A stretch of DNA of 64,000 nt, from contig ONZJ01000002.1 in assembly GCA_900313005.1 (NCBI GenBank), forward strand, positions 3,569,909 through 3,633,908, in the 5' to 3' direction. A model generated the notes under the pieces. That model saw only the letters and a program-made list of their open reading frames with translations, searched no databases and was not told where the DNA came from. Shown piece after piece: positions 52,463 through 62,944 of the stretch. This stretch comes from Rhodobacteraceae bacterium EL129. GTDB lineage: Bacteria > Pseudomonadota > Alphaproteobacteria > Rhodobacterales > Rhodobacteraceae. The stretch's first letter is position 1. Each line of letters starts with the position of its first letter. Made by a program: the position numbers and the translations under genes.

Positions 52463-53734
52463 ATGTCCGACGAACGCCTGAACCTATCCGATCTTAAAGC
52501 ACAATCCGCTAAGGATTTGCTGAACATGGCTGAAGAGCTTGAGATCGAAAATGCTTCGACCATGCGCAAGGGCGAGATGATGTTCTCGATCCTGAAGGAA
52601 CGCGCTGAGGAAGGCTGGACCGTCTTCGGCGATGGTGTGCTTGAGGTCGTGCAGGATGGTTTTGGATTCTTGCGCTCACCAGAAGCTAACTATCTGCCAG
52701 GTCCAGATGACATCTATGTCTCACCTGACATCATTCGAAAGCATTCATTGCGCACTGGCGATACGATTGAAGGTGAGATCAAACAGCCAGAGGACAGTGA
52801 ACGTTACTTTGCGCTGACCGTGGTTACGGTGATAAATTTCGAAGAGCCGGAAAAAGCCAAGCACAAGATTGCCTTTGATAACCTGACGCCGCTTTATCCG
52901 GATGAGCGGATGACAATGGAAATCGCGGATCCTACCGTTAAAGACCGTTCTGCCCGGATTATTGATTTGGTCGCACCCATCGGAAAAGGGCAACGTTCGT
53001 TGATCGTGGCCCCGCCCCGTACGGGTAAAACAGTGCTGTTGCAAAACATCGCAACCAGCATCGAACAAAACCATCCCGAATGTTATCTGATCGTCTTGCT
53101 TATCGACGAGCGTCCCGAAGAGGTGACGGATATGCAGCGTTCCGTCAAAGGTGAGGTTGTCAGCTCGACCTTTGACGAACCAGCAACCCGGCACGTCGCC
53201 GTATCTGAAATGGTGATCGAGAAAGCTAAGCGACTGGTGGAACATAAGCGAGACGTTGTGATCCTGCTCGATTCTATCACGCGCCTTGGTCGCGCGTTTA
53301 ACACGGTTGTGCCGTCCTCGGGTAAGGTTCTGACCGGTGGTGTGGATGCCAACGCCTTGCAGCGTCCAAAGCGCTTCTTTGGGGCCGCGCGGAACATCGA
53401 AGAAGGCGGATCGCTCACAATTATCGCAACAGCGCTGATCGAAACCGGAAGCCGTATGGATGAGGTGATCTTTGAAGAATTCAAAGGCACCGGTAACTCA
53501 GAAATCGTGTTGGATCGCAAAGTGGCGGATAAACGTGTGTTCCCCGCCATGGACATCCTCAAATCTGGGACCCGGAAGGAAGAGCTATTGGTGGATAAGA
53601 TCGACCTGCAAAAAACTTTCGTTCTGCGCAGAATTCTGAACCCAATGGGCACCACGGATGCGATCGAGTTCCTGATCTCAAAACTCAAGCAGACCAAAAC
53701 CAATTCGGATTTCTTCGACTCGATGAACACCTAA
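52463..53734 (+). CDS. rho: Transcription termination factor Rho
   Basis: 423 residues. Hexameric RNA-DNA translocase ending transcription. N-terminal Rho_N ([20 protein letters not shown]), the RNA-binding cold-shock domain ([20 protein letters not shown]), Walker A PPRTGKT at about 184-190, Walker [17 protein letters not shown] and the Q/R loops ([19 protein letters not shown]) are complete. It is 120 bases behind hemJ and 27 before mnmE, the order seen at alphaproteobacterial origins. Confidence 0.98.
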   Translation: MSDERLNLSDLKAQSAKDLLNMAEELEIENASTMRKGEMMFSILKERAEEGWTVFGDGVLEVVQDGFGFLRSPEANYLPGPDDIYVSPDIIRKHSLRTGDTIEGEIKQPEDSERYFALTVVTVINFEEPEKAKHKIAFDNLTPLYPDERMTMEIADPTVKDRSARIIDLVAPIGKGQRSLIVAPPRTGKTVLLQNIATSIEQNHPECYLIVLLIDERPEEVTDMQRSVKGEVVSSTFDEPATRHVAVSEMVIEKAKRLVEHKRDVVILLDSITRLGRAFNTVVPSSGKVLTGGVDANALQRPKRFFGAARNIEEGGSLTIIATALIETGSRMDEVIFEEFKGTGNSEIVLDRKVADKRVFPAMDILKSGTRKEELLVDKIDLQKTFVLRRILNPMGTTDAIEFLISKLKQTKTNSDFFDSMNT

Positions 53735-53761
53735 GATCGGTGTCAGCGGGGGCCTGACCCA

Positions 53762-55048
53762 ATGGATACGATTTTTGCGCTCTCGACGGCACCTGGCAAG
53801 GCCGGTGTGGCCATTGTACGAGTGTCAGGGCCTATGGCCCATAGTGCTGTAAAAACCCTGTGTGGTCAGCTCCCTGTCCCACGTACGGCCACCGTGCGCG
53901 TGTTGAAGGATCAAGATGGCAATGTGTTGGATCAAGCGTTGGTATTGGTCTTTGACGCGGGCCATAGCTTTACGGGCGAAGCGTCTGTTGAATTTCACTG
54001 CCATGGAAGTGTTGCAATCACAGCAGCCGTGCTGTCCGCGCTGAGCAAGATGTCTGGACTTCGCCACGCCGAGCCGGGTGAATTCACTCGCCGGGCTTTG
54101 GAAAATGGCCAGCTTGATCTCGCCCAGGTCGAGGGGCTTTCTGATCTCATTGAAGCAGAAACTGAAGCCCAACGCCGTCAGGCTTTGCGCGTGTTCAGCG
54201 GAGAACTTGGAACGAAAGCAGAAAATTGGCGTCGAGATCTTATCCGTGCGGCTGCTTTGCTTGAGGCGACCATTGATTTTGCTGATGAAGACGTTCCGGT
54301 CGACGTGTCCCCCGAAGTGTCAGGTCTTGTATCGCGGTCGATTCAGTCGCTCCAGGAAGAGATTTCAGGCGTTGAGGCTGCAGAACGCATCCGCACAGGA
54401 TTTGAAGTCGCTATTGTAGGCGCGCCGAATGTTGGCAAATCTACGTTGTTGAACGCTTTGGCAGGACGGGACGCTGCAATTACCTCAGAATATGCAGGCA
54501 CAACCCGAGACGTAATCGAGGTACGAATGGACCTTGGAGGGCTTCCTGTCACGGTTCTGGACACTGCTGGCCTACGAGAAACGGATGATGTTGTGGAGTC
54601 CTTAGGGATTGATCGTGCGCGCGAGAGAGCGGCCCGATCTGATCTGAGAGTGTTTCTGGTAGAATCTATTCAAGATATTGATATTAAAAAAGAAAAATAC
54701 GATATTGTTCTTTTCCCGAAGGGAGATTTACGCGATAGTCCTGTTGGCTCCGTGTCCGGGGTCACGGGTTTGGGCGTATCGGATCTAGTGCTCCAAATCA
54801 CGAACATCCTCAAGTCCCGCGCGTTGGACGTTGGCATTGCAACGCGCCTACGGCATGGGCAAGCGATGCAACGTGCAGTTCAACATCTCGAGCAGGCTCA
54901 ATATCTTGTGTCGTCGGGTGAAGAAGCGGCTGACATTACTGCTGAGGAGTTTCGATCTGCTATCAGAGCTCTTGATTCTCTGGTAGGACGCATAGATGTG
55001 GAGAATGTCTTGGACGAAATCTTTGCTAGCTTTTGCTTGGGTAAATAG
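53762..55048 (+). CDS. mnmE: tRNA modification GTPase MnmE (TrmE)
   Basis: 428 residues. With MnmG it makes the 5-aminomethyl modifications at wobble U34. The N-terminal folate domain ([40 protein letters not shown] block), the G domain and the C-terminal FCLGK are present. G1 GAPNVGKST is at 220-228, G2 EYAGTTRD at 243-250 and G3 DTAGLR at 267-272. G4, normally N/T-K-x-D, reads PKGD at 319-322 and lies in an AT-rich patch (54660-54720). Nucleotide affinity may be altered. Downstream mnmG begins inside a parS site. Confidence 0.95.
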   Translation: MDTIFALSTAPGKAGVAIVRVSGPMAHSAVKTLCGQLPVPRTATVRVLKDQDGNVLDQALVLVFDAGHSFTGEASVEFHCHGSVAITAAVLSALSKMSGLRHAEPGEFTRRALENGQLDLAQVEGLSDLIEAETEAQRRQALRVFSGELGTKAENWRRDLIRAAALLEATIDFADEDVPVDVSPEVSGLVSRSIQSLQEEISGVEAAERIRTGFEVAIVGAPNVGKSTLLNALAGRDAAITSEYAGTTRDVIEVRMDLGGLPVTVLDTAGLRETDDVVESLGIDRARERAARSDLRVFLVESIQDIDIKKEKYDIVLFPKGDLRDSPVGSVSGVTGLGVSDLVLQITNILKSRALDVGIATRLRHGQAMQRAVQHLEQAQYLVSSGEEAADITAEEFRSAIRALDSLVGRIDVENVLDEIFASFCLGK

Positions 55049-55066
55049 GCGTTCGCTTTTGGGGAG

Positions 55067-55082
55067 TGTTTCACGTGAAACA
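55067..55082. other. parS: parS centromere site 1
   Basis: Perfect 16-base palindrome TGTTTCACGTGAAACA, the canonical ParB-binding parS. It spans the start codon of mnmG, so codons 1-3 of mnmG are part of the site. parB is at 58363-59259. Confidence 0.95.
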
Positions 55083-56937
55083 TTTTGATGTCATCGTTAT
55101 TGGTGGTGGGCATGCTGGCTGTGAAGCTGCACATGCCTCTGCGCGCATGGGAGCAGCAACAGCGCTGATTACCCTTCGTCGCGATGGCATTGGCGTCATG
55201 TCATGTAACCCTGCCATTGGGGGGTTGGGCAAAGGCCATCTGGTGAGAGAAATTGATGCGCTAGATGGCGTGATGTCTCGCGTCGCTGACGCGGCGGGTA
55301 TTCAGTTTCGCTTGCTAAATCGTCGCAAGGGTCCTGCGGTACAAGGTCCGCGGGCGCAGGCTGACCGCGCAATTTATCGTGACGTCATGCTAAAGGAAAC
55401 CGAAACACAGCAAAACCTGACGATCATTGAAGGTGAAGCAGTCGACTTCATCATGGATGGCCATCGGGTTTCCGGAATGGTTCTGGCTGATCGTTCTGAA
55501 ATCCATTCCCGATCGGTGATTTTGACGACCGGTACGTTTTTGCGAGGCGTCATTCATATCGGAGACGTTTCTCGGCCAGGGGGACGTATTGGTGATAAAC
55601 CTTCGGTTAAATTAGCTGAGCGCATCGATAGTTTTGACATGTCATTGGGGCGCCTTAAAACAGGAACGCCACCTCGCCTGTCGGGAAAGACGATCAAGTG
55701 GGACGAGTTGGAAAGCCAGCCTGGCGATGACGAGCCCGTGCTTTTTTCCTTTATGTCAAAAGCGACTTCCGCGCGGCAAATTTCATGCGGTATTACGCAC
55801 ACCAATCCGCTCACGCATGAAATAATTGAGAAAAACCTATCCAGATCAGCGATGTACGGGGGTCATATCGACGGTGTCGGTCCACGATATTGCCCGTCGA
55901 TCGAAGATAAAATCGTGAGGTTTGCAGATAAGTCGTCGCATCAGATATTTCTCGAACCTGAAAGTCTTTCCAACGATCTGATTTATCCAAACGGAATTTC
56001 TACATCTCTACCTGTTGAAGTGCAGGAAGAGTACGTTCATTCGATCAAGGGGTTGGAGACTGCTGAAATCGTGCAGCCAGGCTATGCCATTGAATATGAT
56101 TACGTTGATCCCCGAGCGTTAAATACCCAACTGGGTGTGCGGAATGTTCCAGGCCTTTATCTGGCGGGCCAAATCAACGGAACAACTGGATACGAGGAGG
56201 CTGCAGCTCAAGGCCTTGTTGCAGGGCTTAATGCGGCGTTGGTATCAGCAGATAAAGAACCCATCAGCTTTAGTCGTTCTGACAGCTACATTGGCGTAAT
56301 GATTGATGATCTGACGACCCGTGGGGTTTCGGAACCCTATCGAATGTTTACCTCTCGCGCTGAATTTCGCTTGTCGCTGCGCGCAGACAATGCAGATCAA
56401 CGTTTGACACCTGTTGGGATTGCCTTGGGATGCGTCAGCAACCAACGCCAAAAGGTGTTTGAAGAAAAAATGGGCAAACTTGATGAAGGCCGGAAGCTCT
56501 TGGATTCTCAGGCGTTTACGCCAAAGCAATTGCGCACGGCTGGTCTTGATGTAAAAGAAGATGGTTCCCGCCGAACAGCTTTCCAGCTGTTATCCTTTCC
56601 CGATATCAATTTTGATGTGATTGATTCTTTGAATGCGGGTTTTGCAGATATAGACGGCGAAACCAGAAGCCAGCTTGAGAAAGATGCGCTTTATCACAAT
56701 TACATTGAGCGGCAGAAACGAGATGTTGAACTCATGCGCCGCGACGAAGAAAAAACGATCCCTGCTGATTTTGATTATAGTCAGATCACCGGGCTTTCTA
56801 ATGAGCTGCTGTCAAAGCTGACGACAGTGCGCCCGACTACCTTGGCGCAAGCTGGCCGAATAGATGGTATGACGCCTGCTGCTCTTACGTTGCTGTTGAT
56901 GAGGTTGCGCCAATCCAAGGGAAGTAAGTCAGCATGA
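55075..56937 (+). CDS. mnmG: tRNA uridine-5-carboxymethylaminomethyl modification enzyme MnmG (GidA)
   Basis: 620 residues if started at GTG 55075, with GGGGAG 8 bases upstream; GTG 55066 is an alternative but touches the ribosome site. FAD-binding [20 protein letters not shown], then [20 protein letters not shown], and the [20 protein letters not shown] motif with the C-terminal GA domain ([18 protein letters not shown]). The start lies in the middle of parS site 1, so ParB could cover its translation or transcription start. Ends with a 4-base overlap on rsmG. Confidence 0.96.
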   Translation: MKHFDVIVIGGGHAGCEAAHASARMGAATALITLRRDGIGVMSCNPAIGGLGKGHLVREIDALDGVMSRVADAAGIQFRLLNRRKGPAVQGPRAQADRAIYRDVMLKETETQQNLTIIEGEAVDFIMDGHRVSGMVLADRSEIHSRSVILTTGTFLRGVIHIGDVSRPGGRIGDKPSVKLAERIDSFDMSLGRLKTGTPPRLSGKTIKWDELESQPGDDEPVLFSFMSKATSARQISCGITHTNPLTHEIIEKNLSRSAMYGGHIDGVGPRYCPSIEDKIVRFADKSSHQIFLEPESLSNDLIYPNGISTSLPVEVQEEYVHSIKGLETAEIVQPGYAIEYDYVDPRALNTQLGVRNVPGLYLAGQINGTTGYEEAAAQGLVAGLNAALVSADKEPISFSRSDSYIGVMIDDLTTRGVSEPYRMFTSRAEFRLSLRADNADQRLTPVGIALGCVSNQRQKVFEEKMGKLDEGRKLLDSQAFTPKQLRTAGLDVKEDGSRRTAFQLLSFPDINFDVIDSLNAGFADIDGETRSQLEKDALYHNYIERQKRDVELMRRDEEKTIPADFDYSQITGLSNELLSKLTTVRPTTLAQAGRIDGMTPAALTLLLMRLRQSKGSKSA

Positions 56938-57545
56938 TCTCTCATGAAGAGATAGGTGTTTCACGTGAAACATTCGAGAGGCTGAAAACATACGTGGAGC
57001 TTCTGAAAAAATGGAATCCACGTATCAATCTGATTTCAAAATCCACGTTACCTGATGTTTGGGTCCGTCATGTCCAGGATTCAGTTCAAATCTCCAATTT
57101 GGCGCCCAAGCCCTGTAAAATATGGGGCGACTTAGGATCAGGTGGGGGATTTCCCGGGCTTGTTGTTGCAATAATGGCTTTGGAAACTGGGACACCAGGT
57201 CAGGTTTTCCTTGTAGAAAGTGACCAACGTAAATGCGCATTTTTGCGCACGGTAATCCGTGAAACTGGCGCGCGCGCTGAGGTCATAAACAAACGGATCG
57301 ATGAAGTAAAAGGTTTGAATGCGGATGTGATCTCTGCCCGAGCATTGGCCAGTTTATCCAATTTGCTAGAGTTCGCAGAAATTCACCTTTCTCCAAATGG
57401 CACAGCAATTTTTCCCAAAGGAGTGAGTTGGGAAAAAGAACTGATTGAGGCGCAAGCCCTGTGGAGTTTCAAACACCATGTTGTTAAAAGTCAAACTGAG
57501 ACGGGCCCCGTCATACTAAGCATCACCGGAGTTTCACGTGTCTGA
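56934..57545 (+). CDS. rsmG: 16S rRNA m7G527 methyltransferase RsmG (GidB)
   Basis: 203 residues. SAM-binding [18 protein letters not shown] at about residues 66-83 and [20 protein letters not shown] near the N-terminus define RsmG. Codons 8-13 (GVSRET) are encoded by parS site 2. It overlaps mnmG by 4 bases and the parA start by 8 bases. The last codons (GVSRV) contain a degenerate half parS. Confidence 0.96.
   Translation: MISHEEIGVSRETFERLKTYVELLKKWNPRINLISKSTLPDVWVRHVQDSVQISNLAPKPCKIWGDLGSGGGFPGLVVAIMALETGTPGQVFLVESDQRKCAFLRTVIRETGARAEVINKRIDEVKGLNADVISARALASLSNLLEFAEIHLSPNGTAIFPKGVSWEKELIEAQALWSFKHHVVKSQTETGPVILSITGVSRV
56957..56972. other. parS: parS centromere site 2
   Basis: A second perfect TGTTTCACGTGAAACA, 1890 bases after site 1, inside the 5' end of rsmG in a frame that reads VSRET. 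Together with site 1 it provides a two-site nucleation region for the ParB complex beside parAB. Confidence 0.95.
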
Positions 57546-58338
57546 CCCATTACGCCCTCATGGACCAAAGATCATCGCGGTTGCTAACCAAAAAGGTGGG
57601 GTGGGAAAAACAACGACGACAATCAACCTGGGTGCAGCGCTTGCGGAGGCAGGCCAGAATGTTCTGATCGTGGATCTTGATCCTCAGGGAAATGCATCAA
57701 CAGGTTTGGGTATTGATGCCGCAGATCGTGAATTCACGACGTATGAATTGTTGTTGGAGGAAATTGAGCTTGGGTCAGTTATACAAGAAACTGAAACTGC
57801 AAATCTAAGCATAATTCCGGCCACTGTTGATCTGAGCTCGGCTGATATGGAGTTGATCTCAAATGAAAAACGCAGCTTCATGCTGCATGACGCTCTTCGT
57901 CAGCCTGCGATTGATGAATATGAGCTTGATTATGTATTGATTGACTGCCCCCCGTCGCTCAACCTTTTGACGGTGAATGCAATGGTTGCTGCTCATTCGG
58001 TTCTGGTTCCGTTGCAATCCGAGTTCTTTGCACTCGAAGGTTTGTCTCAACTTATGCTCAGCATTCGTGAAGTGCGCCAAACGGCCAATCCTGATCTGCG
58101 AATAGAAGGGGTTGTTTTGACAATGTTTGATGTCCGTAACAATCTCTCTACCTTGGTAGAACAAGATGCACGCGATAATTTGGGCGAATTGGTCTTTCAA
58201 ACACGCATTCCGCGCAATGTAAGGGTGAGCGAAGCTCCCTCCTTTGCGCAGCCGGTAATCAGTTACGATTCCACCTCAAAAGGCGCAAACGCATATCGCG
58301 ATTTGGCTAAGGAATTGGTCCGAAACAACCGCAAATAG
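57538..58338 (+). CDS. parA: Chromosome-partitioning ATPase ParA
   Basis: 266 residues from GTG 57538, overlapping the rsmG stop by 8 bases. The deviant Walker A is KGGVGKTTTT at 19-28; Walker B is in YVLIDCPPSLNLL; the DNA-binding region and the C-terminal RIPRNVRVSEAPSFAQPV are standard for chromosomal ParA/Soj. It drives segregation of ParB-bound parS. 24 bases before parB. Confidence 0.97.
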   Translation: MSDPLRPHGPKIIAVANQKGGVGKTTTTINLGAALAEAGQNVLIVDLDPQGNASTGLGIDAADREFTTYELLLEEIELGSVIQETETANLSIIPATVDLSSADMELISNEKRSFMLHDALRQPAIDEYELDYVLIDCPPSLNLLTVNAMVAAHSVLVPLQSEFFALEGLSQLMLSIREVRQTANPDLRIEGVVLTMFDVRNNLSTLVEQDARDNLGELVFQTRIPRNVRVSEAPSFAQPVISYDSTSKGANAYRDLAKELVRNNRK

Positions 58339-58362
58339 GCGGGAACTATCAGGGGGTCTGTC

Positions 58363-59259
58363 ATGGCGGACAAGAAATCAAAAAGAGGGCTCGGGCGAGG
58401 GTTATCTGCCCTCATGGCGGATGTTTCAGAAGTACCAGCGCCAGAAAACGCCCCTGCTCGGGCGGATCTGATGGTTCCTATCGAAAAGGTCAGTGCCAAT
58501 CCCGACCAGCCAAGGCGGAGTTTTGATAAACAACAATTGGAAGATTTGGCGAATTCAATTCGCGAAAAGGGCATCATCCAGCCCTTGATTGTTCGAACAC
58601 ATCCTAAGCGAAGGGCCGAGTTTGAAATTGTTGCTGGCGAACGTCGTTGGCGCGCTGCGCAAATGGCAAAACTACATGAAGTCCCTGTTATTGTTAAAGA
58701 ATTTGACGATACAGAGGTGCTTGAAGTAGCGATTATTGAGAATGTTCAACGAGCTGATCTGAACCCGGTAGAAGAGGCCTTGGGGTATAGCCAATTGATG
58801 GATAAGTTCGGGCACACCCAGGAAAAGCTGGCAGAGGTTCTGGGAAAAAGTCGAAGCTATATCGCAAACATCGTCCGGCTTTTGCAGTTGCCGCGAGAGG
58901 TTCAGGCTTTTCTACAAGAAGGTAAATTATCTGCAGGACATGCCCGCGCATTGATCACTGCCGAAGATCCCGTGGCCTTGGCCCGTGAAGTCATCAGAAA
59001 AGACCTGTCCGTGCGAGAGACAGAGAAACTGGCCAAGGCTGGTCTGACGAATATTTTCTCTGACAAGGGCACTCCAAAAGCTAAAACTGTGGGTGACAAA
59101 GATGCGGATACTAAGATGTTGGAGGGTGATCTTTCCGCCAATCTTGGCATGAAAGTTTCCATTGATCACAAGCCCGGTCAGGAAGGTGGTTCAGTGACCA
59201 TCCGTTATTCATCCTTGGACGAACTTGATGATCTATGTCGAGTCCTTAGTTCAACATAA
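58363..59259 (+). CDS. parB: Chromosome-partitioning protein ParB
   Basis: 298 residues. CTP-dependent clamp that loads at parS and slides. Box A (GERRWRAAQMAKLHEVP at 92-108), ENVQRADLNPVEEALGY at 126-142, the helix-turn-helix TQEKLAEVLGKSRSYIANIV and the C-terminal dimerisation motif (RYSSLDELDDLCRVL) are present. The N-terminus RGLGRGLSALMAD is the ParA-contacting motif. Cognate sites are at 55067 and 56957. Converges on hemW with 25 bases between. Confidence 0.97.
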   Translation: MADKKSKRGLGRGLSALMADVSEVPAPENAPARADLMVPIEKVSANPDQPRRSFDKQQLEDLANSIREKGIIQPLIVRTHPKRRAEFEIVAGERRWRAAQMAKLHEVPVIVKEFDDTEVLEVAIIENVQRADLNPVEEALGYSQLMDKFGHTQEKLAEVLGKSRSYIANIVRLLQLPREVQAFLQEGKLSAGHARALITAEDPVALAREVIRKDLSVRETEKLAKAGLTNIFSDKGTPKAKTVGDKDADTKMLEGDLSANLGMKVSIDHKPGQEGGSVTIRYSSLDELDDLCRVLSST

Positions 59260-59284
59260 TATATAAATATCAAATACTTATGTT

Positions 59285-60442
59285 TCAACTCGGCAATAAC
59301 TCTTCGATGATGGCATTCAACACCATCCTGCCTTTTAGGGTGGTCCGCAACGAATTGTCTGCTACTTCGATCATGCCGAGGTCTTGAAGATTGGCCAAAG
59401 TATCAAAGCAGATCGGATCGCCAGACAAGGCTGCGTATCTTTCAAGATCAACGCCTTGTGTGATACGCAATCCCATCATTACATACTCAGAAGCTTGATC
59501 ATTGCCGCTCAAGTATGTGTGCGGTTTTTCACTTTGATCTGATGAAACCGCCTGCAGCCATTTGTCCGGTATCGACCAGGCTTCGGTTGCATATTTTTGC
59601 CCATCCACAGTAATCCGGCCATGGGCGCCGGGTCCGATTCCAATGTAGTCCCCGTAGCGCCAATAGATCAGGTTATGGCGCGATTCAGAACCTGATCTGG
59701 CATGGTTTGACACTTCGTAGGCCGGCATGTCTGCTGCTTCGCAGATGTCTTGGGTCAACTCGTACATATCTGCGGCAACGTCATCTTCGGGTAGCCCGCG
59801 AAGTTTGCCGCGGGCGTAACGATCCCCGAAGGCTGTCCCGGCTTCAATCGTCAATTGGTAAAGAGACAAATGATCCGCAGCCATATCCAGCGCTGTCTCA
59901 AGTTCGATTTGCCAATCCGCGATGGATTGATCCTGACGGGCATATATCAGATCAAAGCTGACGCGATCAAAATGTGTGCGGGCCACATCAAAGGCCTGAC
60001 GTGCTTCTGCTACGGAATGAATTCGACCGAGTCGTTTCAAATCACGATCGTTCAAGGCTTGAATGCCCATAGAAACACGCGAAACGCCCGCCTGCGCAAA
60101 TGCGCGAAACCGTGATGATTCAACGGATCCCGGATTTGCCTCTAGTGTTATCTCAAGATTATTTGCTGTCGGCCAGCTTTGGTGAATGCGGTCAATGATC
60201 GCATGCACGGTCTCCGGAGCCATCAAGCTGGGAGTGCCACCACCAAAAAAAACCGAGTTCAAGACACGATCTTGAAGGAGCGCGGCATACCGATCAATTT
60301 CTGAAAGATACGCTGCCTGCCACGCTTTTTGGTCAATTTTGCGAGAGACGTGTGAATTGAAATCACAATAAGGACACTTCGCCTCGCAAAATGGCCAGTG
60401 GATATAAAGGCCAAAGCCTCCGTTTTTCCAGTCCTCAGCCAA
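59285..60442 (-). CDS. hemW: Radical SAM heme chaperone HemW
   Basis: 385 residues from TTG 60442, which overlaps the rdgB stop by 8 bases and follows AAAGG. Radical SAM C-x3-C-x2-C is in FCEAKCPYCDFNSH (about 18-31). The FGGGTPSLM and ITLEANPGSVESSRF motifs match the HemN/HemW group; the short N-terminus and HNLIYWRYGDYIGIGPGAHG fit HemW, not the coproporphyrinogen oxidase HemN, which has an additional cysteine. HemW inserts heme into proteins. Operon rph-rdgB-hemW. Confidence 0.9.
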   Translation of the reverse strand: MAEDWKNGGFGLYIHWPFCEAKCPYCDFNSHVSRKIDQKAWQAAYLSEIDRYAALLQDRVLNSVFFGGGTPSLMAPETVHAIIDRIHQSWPTANNLEITLEANPGSVESSRFRAFAQAGVSRVSMGIQALNDRDLKRLGRIHSVAEARQAFDVARTHFDRVSFDLIYARQDQSIADWQIELETALDMAADHLSLYQLTIEAGTAFGDRYARGKLRGLPEDDVAADMYELTQDICEAADMPAYEVSNHARSGSESRHNLIYWRYGDYIGIGPGAHGRITVDGQKYATEAWSIPDKWLQAVSSDQSEKPHTYLSGNDQASEYVMMGLRITQGVDLERYAALSGDPICFDTLANLQDLGMIEVADNSLRTTLKGRMVLNAIIEELLPS

Positions 60443-61043
60443 AGCAACCTTTCACGAGCCTTTTAAAAGCATCGGCGCGGTGGCTGATCTTGTTTTTTTC
60501 CCAGCGATCCATCTCGCCGAAGGTGATGTCGTGTCCATCTGGTGTGAAGATTGGGTCATAGCCATGGCCTTGGTCACCACGCATGGGCCAAGTGATTTGG
60601 CCGTTGATGACACCCGGAAAAACCTCATCATGACCATCAGGCCAGGCCAACACCAGCGTACAGCAGAACCGTGCGCGCCAGGGCTTGGAAGTGGAGCCCG
60701 CGATCAATTCTTCATACGCCCGGGTCATCGCCATGACGAAATCACGGCCAACACCGGTCTCGGCCCAATCCGCGGTGTAAACACCGGGAGCCCTGTCAAG
60801 CGCGTCGATTTCCAAACCGGAATCATCCGACAATGCAGGAAGCCCAGTTGCCTGAGCAGCCGCATGCGCCTTGATTCGAGCGTTGCCCACGAAAGTGGAT
60901 TCGGTTTCATCCGGTTCCGACAAACCCTTTTCGGCAGCACCCACAACAGAGACTTTGTATGGGGCCAACAATGCGGCGATTTCTTCCAGCTTGCCCGCGT
61001 TATGCGTGGCCACCAAAAGCGTATCGCCGTCAAATTTACGCAT
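60435..61043 (-). CDS. rdgB: dITP/XTP pyrophosphatase RdgB
   Basis: 202 residues from ATG 61043, overlapping the rph stop by 8 bases. N-terminal [20 protein letters not shown], catalytic [20 protein letters not shown] (the D-D-S-G motif), [26 protein letters not shown]. It hydrolyses inosine and xanthosine triphosphates to keep them out of DNA. Middle gene of rph-rdgB-hemW. Confidence 0.97.
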   Translation of the reverse strand: MRKFDGDTLLVATHNAGKLEEIAALLAPYKVSVVGAAEKGLSEPDETESTFVGNARIKAHAAAQATGLPALSDDSGLEIDALDRAPGVYTADWAETGVGRDFVMAMTRAYEELIAGSTSKPWRARFCCTLVLAWPDGHDEVFPGVINGQITWPMRGDQGHGYDPIFTPDGHDITFGEMDRWEKNKISHRADAFKRLVKGCFG

Positions 61044-61752
61044 TGGTCGCCGCCAATTGCATCGCGGCCAGTTCGCCCACACCTTTTTCAGCCAAATCCA
61101 TCAATTGATTCATCTGATCGCGGCTGAAAGTGGATCCTTCGGCGCTCATCTGCACTTCAATCAGCTTGCCGGATTGGGTCATGATAAAGTTGCCGTCGAC
61201 CCCTGCTTCGCTGTCTTCTGGATAATCCAGATCCAACACCGGCTGACCGGCGTAAATACCACAGCTGATCGCGGCGACAGGGTCAACCAATGGATTGCTG
61301 ATCACATCTCCAGCTTTCATGAGTTTGTTTACAGCGAGACGCAATGCAACCCACCCGCCCGTGATGGAGGCACAGCGAGTGCCGCCATCTGCCTGAATAA
61401 CATCGCAATCAATGGTGATCTGACGTTCACCCAAGGCCACACGGTCGACACCAGCGCGCAGGCTGCGGCCGATAAGGCGTTGAATTTCGACAGTTCGCCC
61501 ACCTTGTTTGCCCGCCGAGGCTTCGCGGCGCATGCGACTGGTGGTTGAACGAGGCAGCATTCCGTATTCGGCAGTGACCCACCCCAATCCGGATCCTTTG
61601 ATAAACGGCGGAACACGATCTTCAATTGTTGCGGTGCACAGAACATGTGTGTCCCCCATCTTGATCATGCAGGACCCTTCAGCATGTTTTGTTACTCCGG
61701 TCTCAATTGAAACCGCACGCATTTCACTTAAATCTCTACCGGACGGGCGCAT
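61036..61752 (-). CDS. rph: Ribonuclease PH
   Basis: 238 residues from ATG 61752 ([20 protein letters not shown]), the family's usual start. It trims tRNA 3' ends by phosphorolysis. [43 protein letters not shown], the [19 protein letters not shown] block and [19 protein letters not shown] are conserved. First gene of rph-rdgB-hemW, diverging from hrcA by 118 bases. Confidence 0.98.
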   Translation of the reverse strand: MRPSGRDLSEMRAVSIETGVTKHAEGSCMIKMGDTHVLCTATIEDRVPPFIKGSGLGWVTAEYGMLPRSTTSRMRREASAGKQGGRTVEIQRLIGRSLRAGVDRVALGERQITIDCDVIQADGGTRCASITGGWVALRLAVNKLMKAGDVISNPLVDPVAAISCGIYAGQPVLDLDYPEDSEAGVDGNFIMTQSGKLIEVQMSAEGSTFSRDQMNQLMDLAEKGVGELAAMQLAATNA

Positions 61753-61870
61753 GTTGTATTCCTTTTCTGTGTCACCACAGGGGATACGGTTGGCAACAGC
61801 GCGGTGCAACCCCGATTGACCTTTTTGCGCGCGGGTCTTTAATGGCAGGTCAGATAGGACACCCAAGCTG

Positions 61871-62935
61871 ATGAATGACGCCAGTCAAATCCTGGAAGAA
61901 ATGAATGACCGCTCGCGCGAAGTGTTTCGGCGCGTGGTAGAATCATATCTGGCGACAGGTGATCCGGTAGGATCGCGCACCTTGACCCGTGAACTAAGTG
62001 AAAAAGTAAGTGCCGCCACCATTCGCAACGTGATGCAAGACCTTGAGTATCTCGGTCTGCTCGATAGCCCACACATATCTGCCGGCCGCGTTCCAACGCA
62101 ACAAGGTTTGCGGATGTTCGTCGATGGTTTGCTTGAAGTTGGCGACTTGCAGGGCAACGATCGCGAGATGATTGATGCCACGTTAGGAAGCAATTCAGAT
62201 GATGTCAGCACAGCGCTTGACCGCGTTGGGTCAGCCTTGTCCGGAGTGACCCATGGTGCGTCATTGGTATTGACGCCAAAGCGTGAAGCTCCAATCAAAC
62301 ATATCGAATTTGTTGGCCTTGGCCCGGATCGAGCGCTTGTTGTGTTGGTTTTTGGTGATGGTCATGTGGAAAACCGGATCTTCACGCCGCCTCCCGGACA
62401 AACGCCCAGCTCCATGCGTGAGGCGGCAAACTTCCTGAATGCTTTGATCGAAGGCAAGACCTTGTCGGATTTGCAAACAGATATCGCAAAACAGATTGCC
62501 CAGCGCAGGCAGGAAATTGATCAGCTGGCCCATAGTCTGGTTGAGAGCGGTTTGGCGGTTTGGGACAATGGAGAGGAATCCTATGAACGCCTGATCGTGC
62601 GCGGCCGCTCAAATTTGCTGAATCCCGAGACCGAAGAAGAAGAGCTGGACCGCATCAAAACCCTCTTTGATGACCTCGAACGCAAGCGCGATATCGCTGA
62701 ATTTCTAGAACTGACTGATGAGGGAGAAGGTGTTCGCATTTTTATTGGCTCTGAGAACAAACTTTTCTCACTTTCGGGTTCCTCTTTGGTGGTGTCTCCC
62801 TATATGAATGCCGATCGAAAGATCATCGGTGCGGTGGGCGTGATTGGCCCCACCCGCCTGAACTACGGACGGATTGTGCCCATTGTGGACTACACGGCGC
62901 AATTGGTTGGCAAGATAATCGCTGACCGAAGTTAG
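61871..62935 (+). CDS. hrcA: Heat-inducible transcription repressor HrcA
   Basis: 354 residues. N-terminal winged helix-turn-helix ([20 protein letters not shown]) and the conserved [20 protein letters not shown], then the effector domain with the [20 protein letters not shown] ending. HrcA represses groESL and related operons through CIRCE. No CIRCE element is seen in its own 118-base promoter gap. It is 9 bases before grpE, the typical arrangement. Confidence 0.95.
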   Translation: MNDASQILEEMNDRSREVFRRVVESYLATGDPVGSRTLTRELSEKVSAATIRNVMQDLEYLGLLDSPHISAGRVPTQQGLRMFVDGLLEVGDLQGNDREMIDATLGSNSDDVSTALDRVGSALSGVTHGASLVLTPKREAPIKHIEFVGLGPDRALVVLVFGDGHVENRIFTPPPGQTPSSMREAANFLNALIEGKTLSDLQTDIAKQIAQRRQEIDQLAHSLVESGLAVWDNGEESYERLIVRGRSNLLNPETEEEELDRIKTLFDDLERKRDIAEFLELTDEGEGVRIFIGSENKLFSLSGSSLVVSPYMNADRKIIGAVGVIGPTRLNYGRIVPIVDYTAQLVGKIIADRS

Positions 62936-62944
62936 AGGTGAGAC

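Noticed and set aside
61753-61870. CIRCE element for HrcA in the rph-hrcA gap
   Set aside because: No TTAGCACTC-N9-GAGTGCTAA or close variant is visible in the 118 bases.
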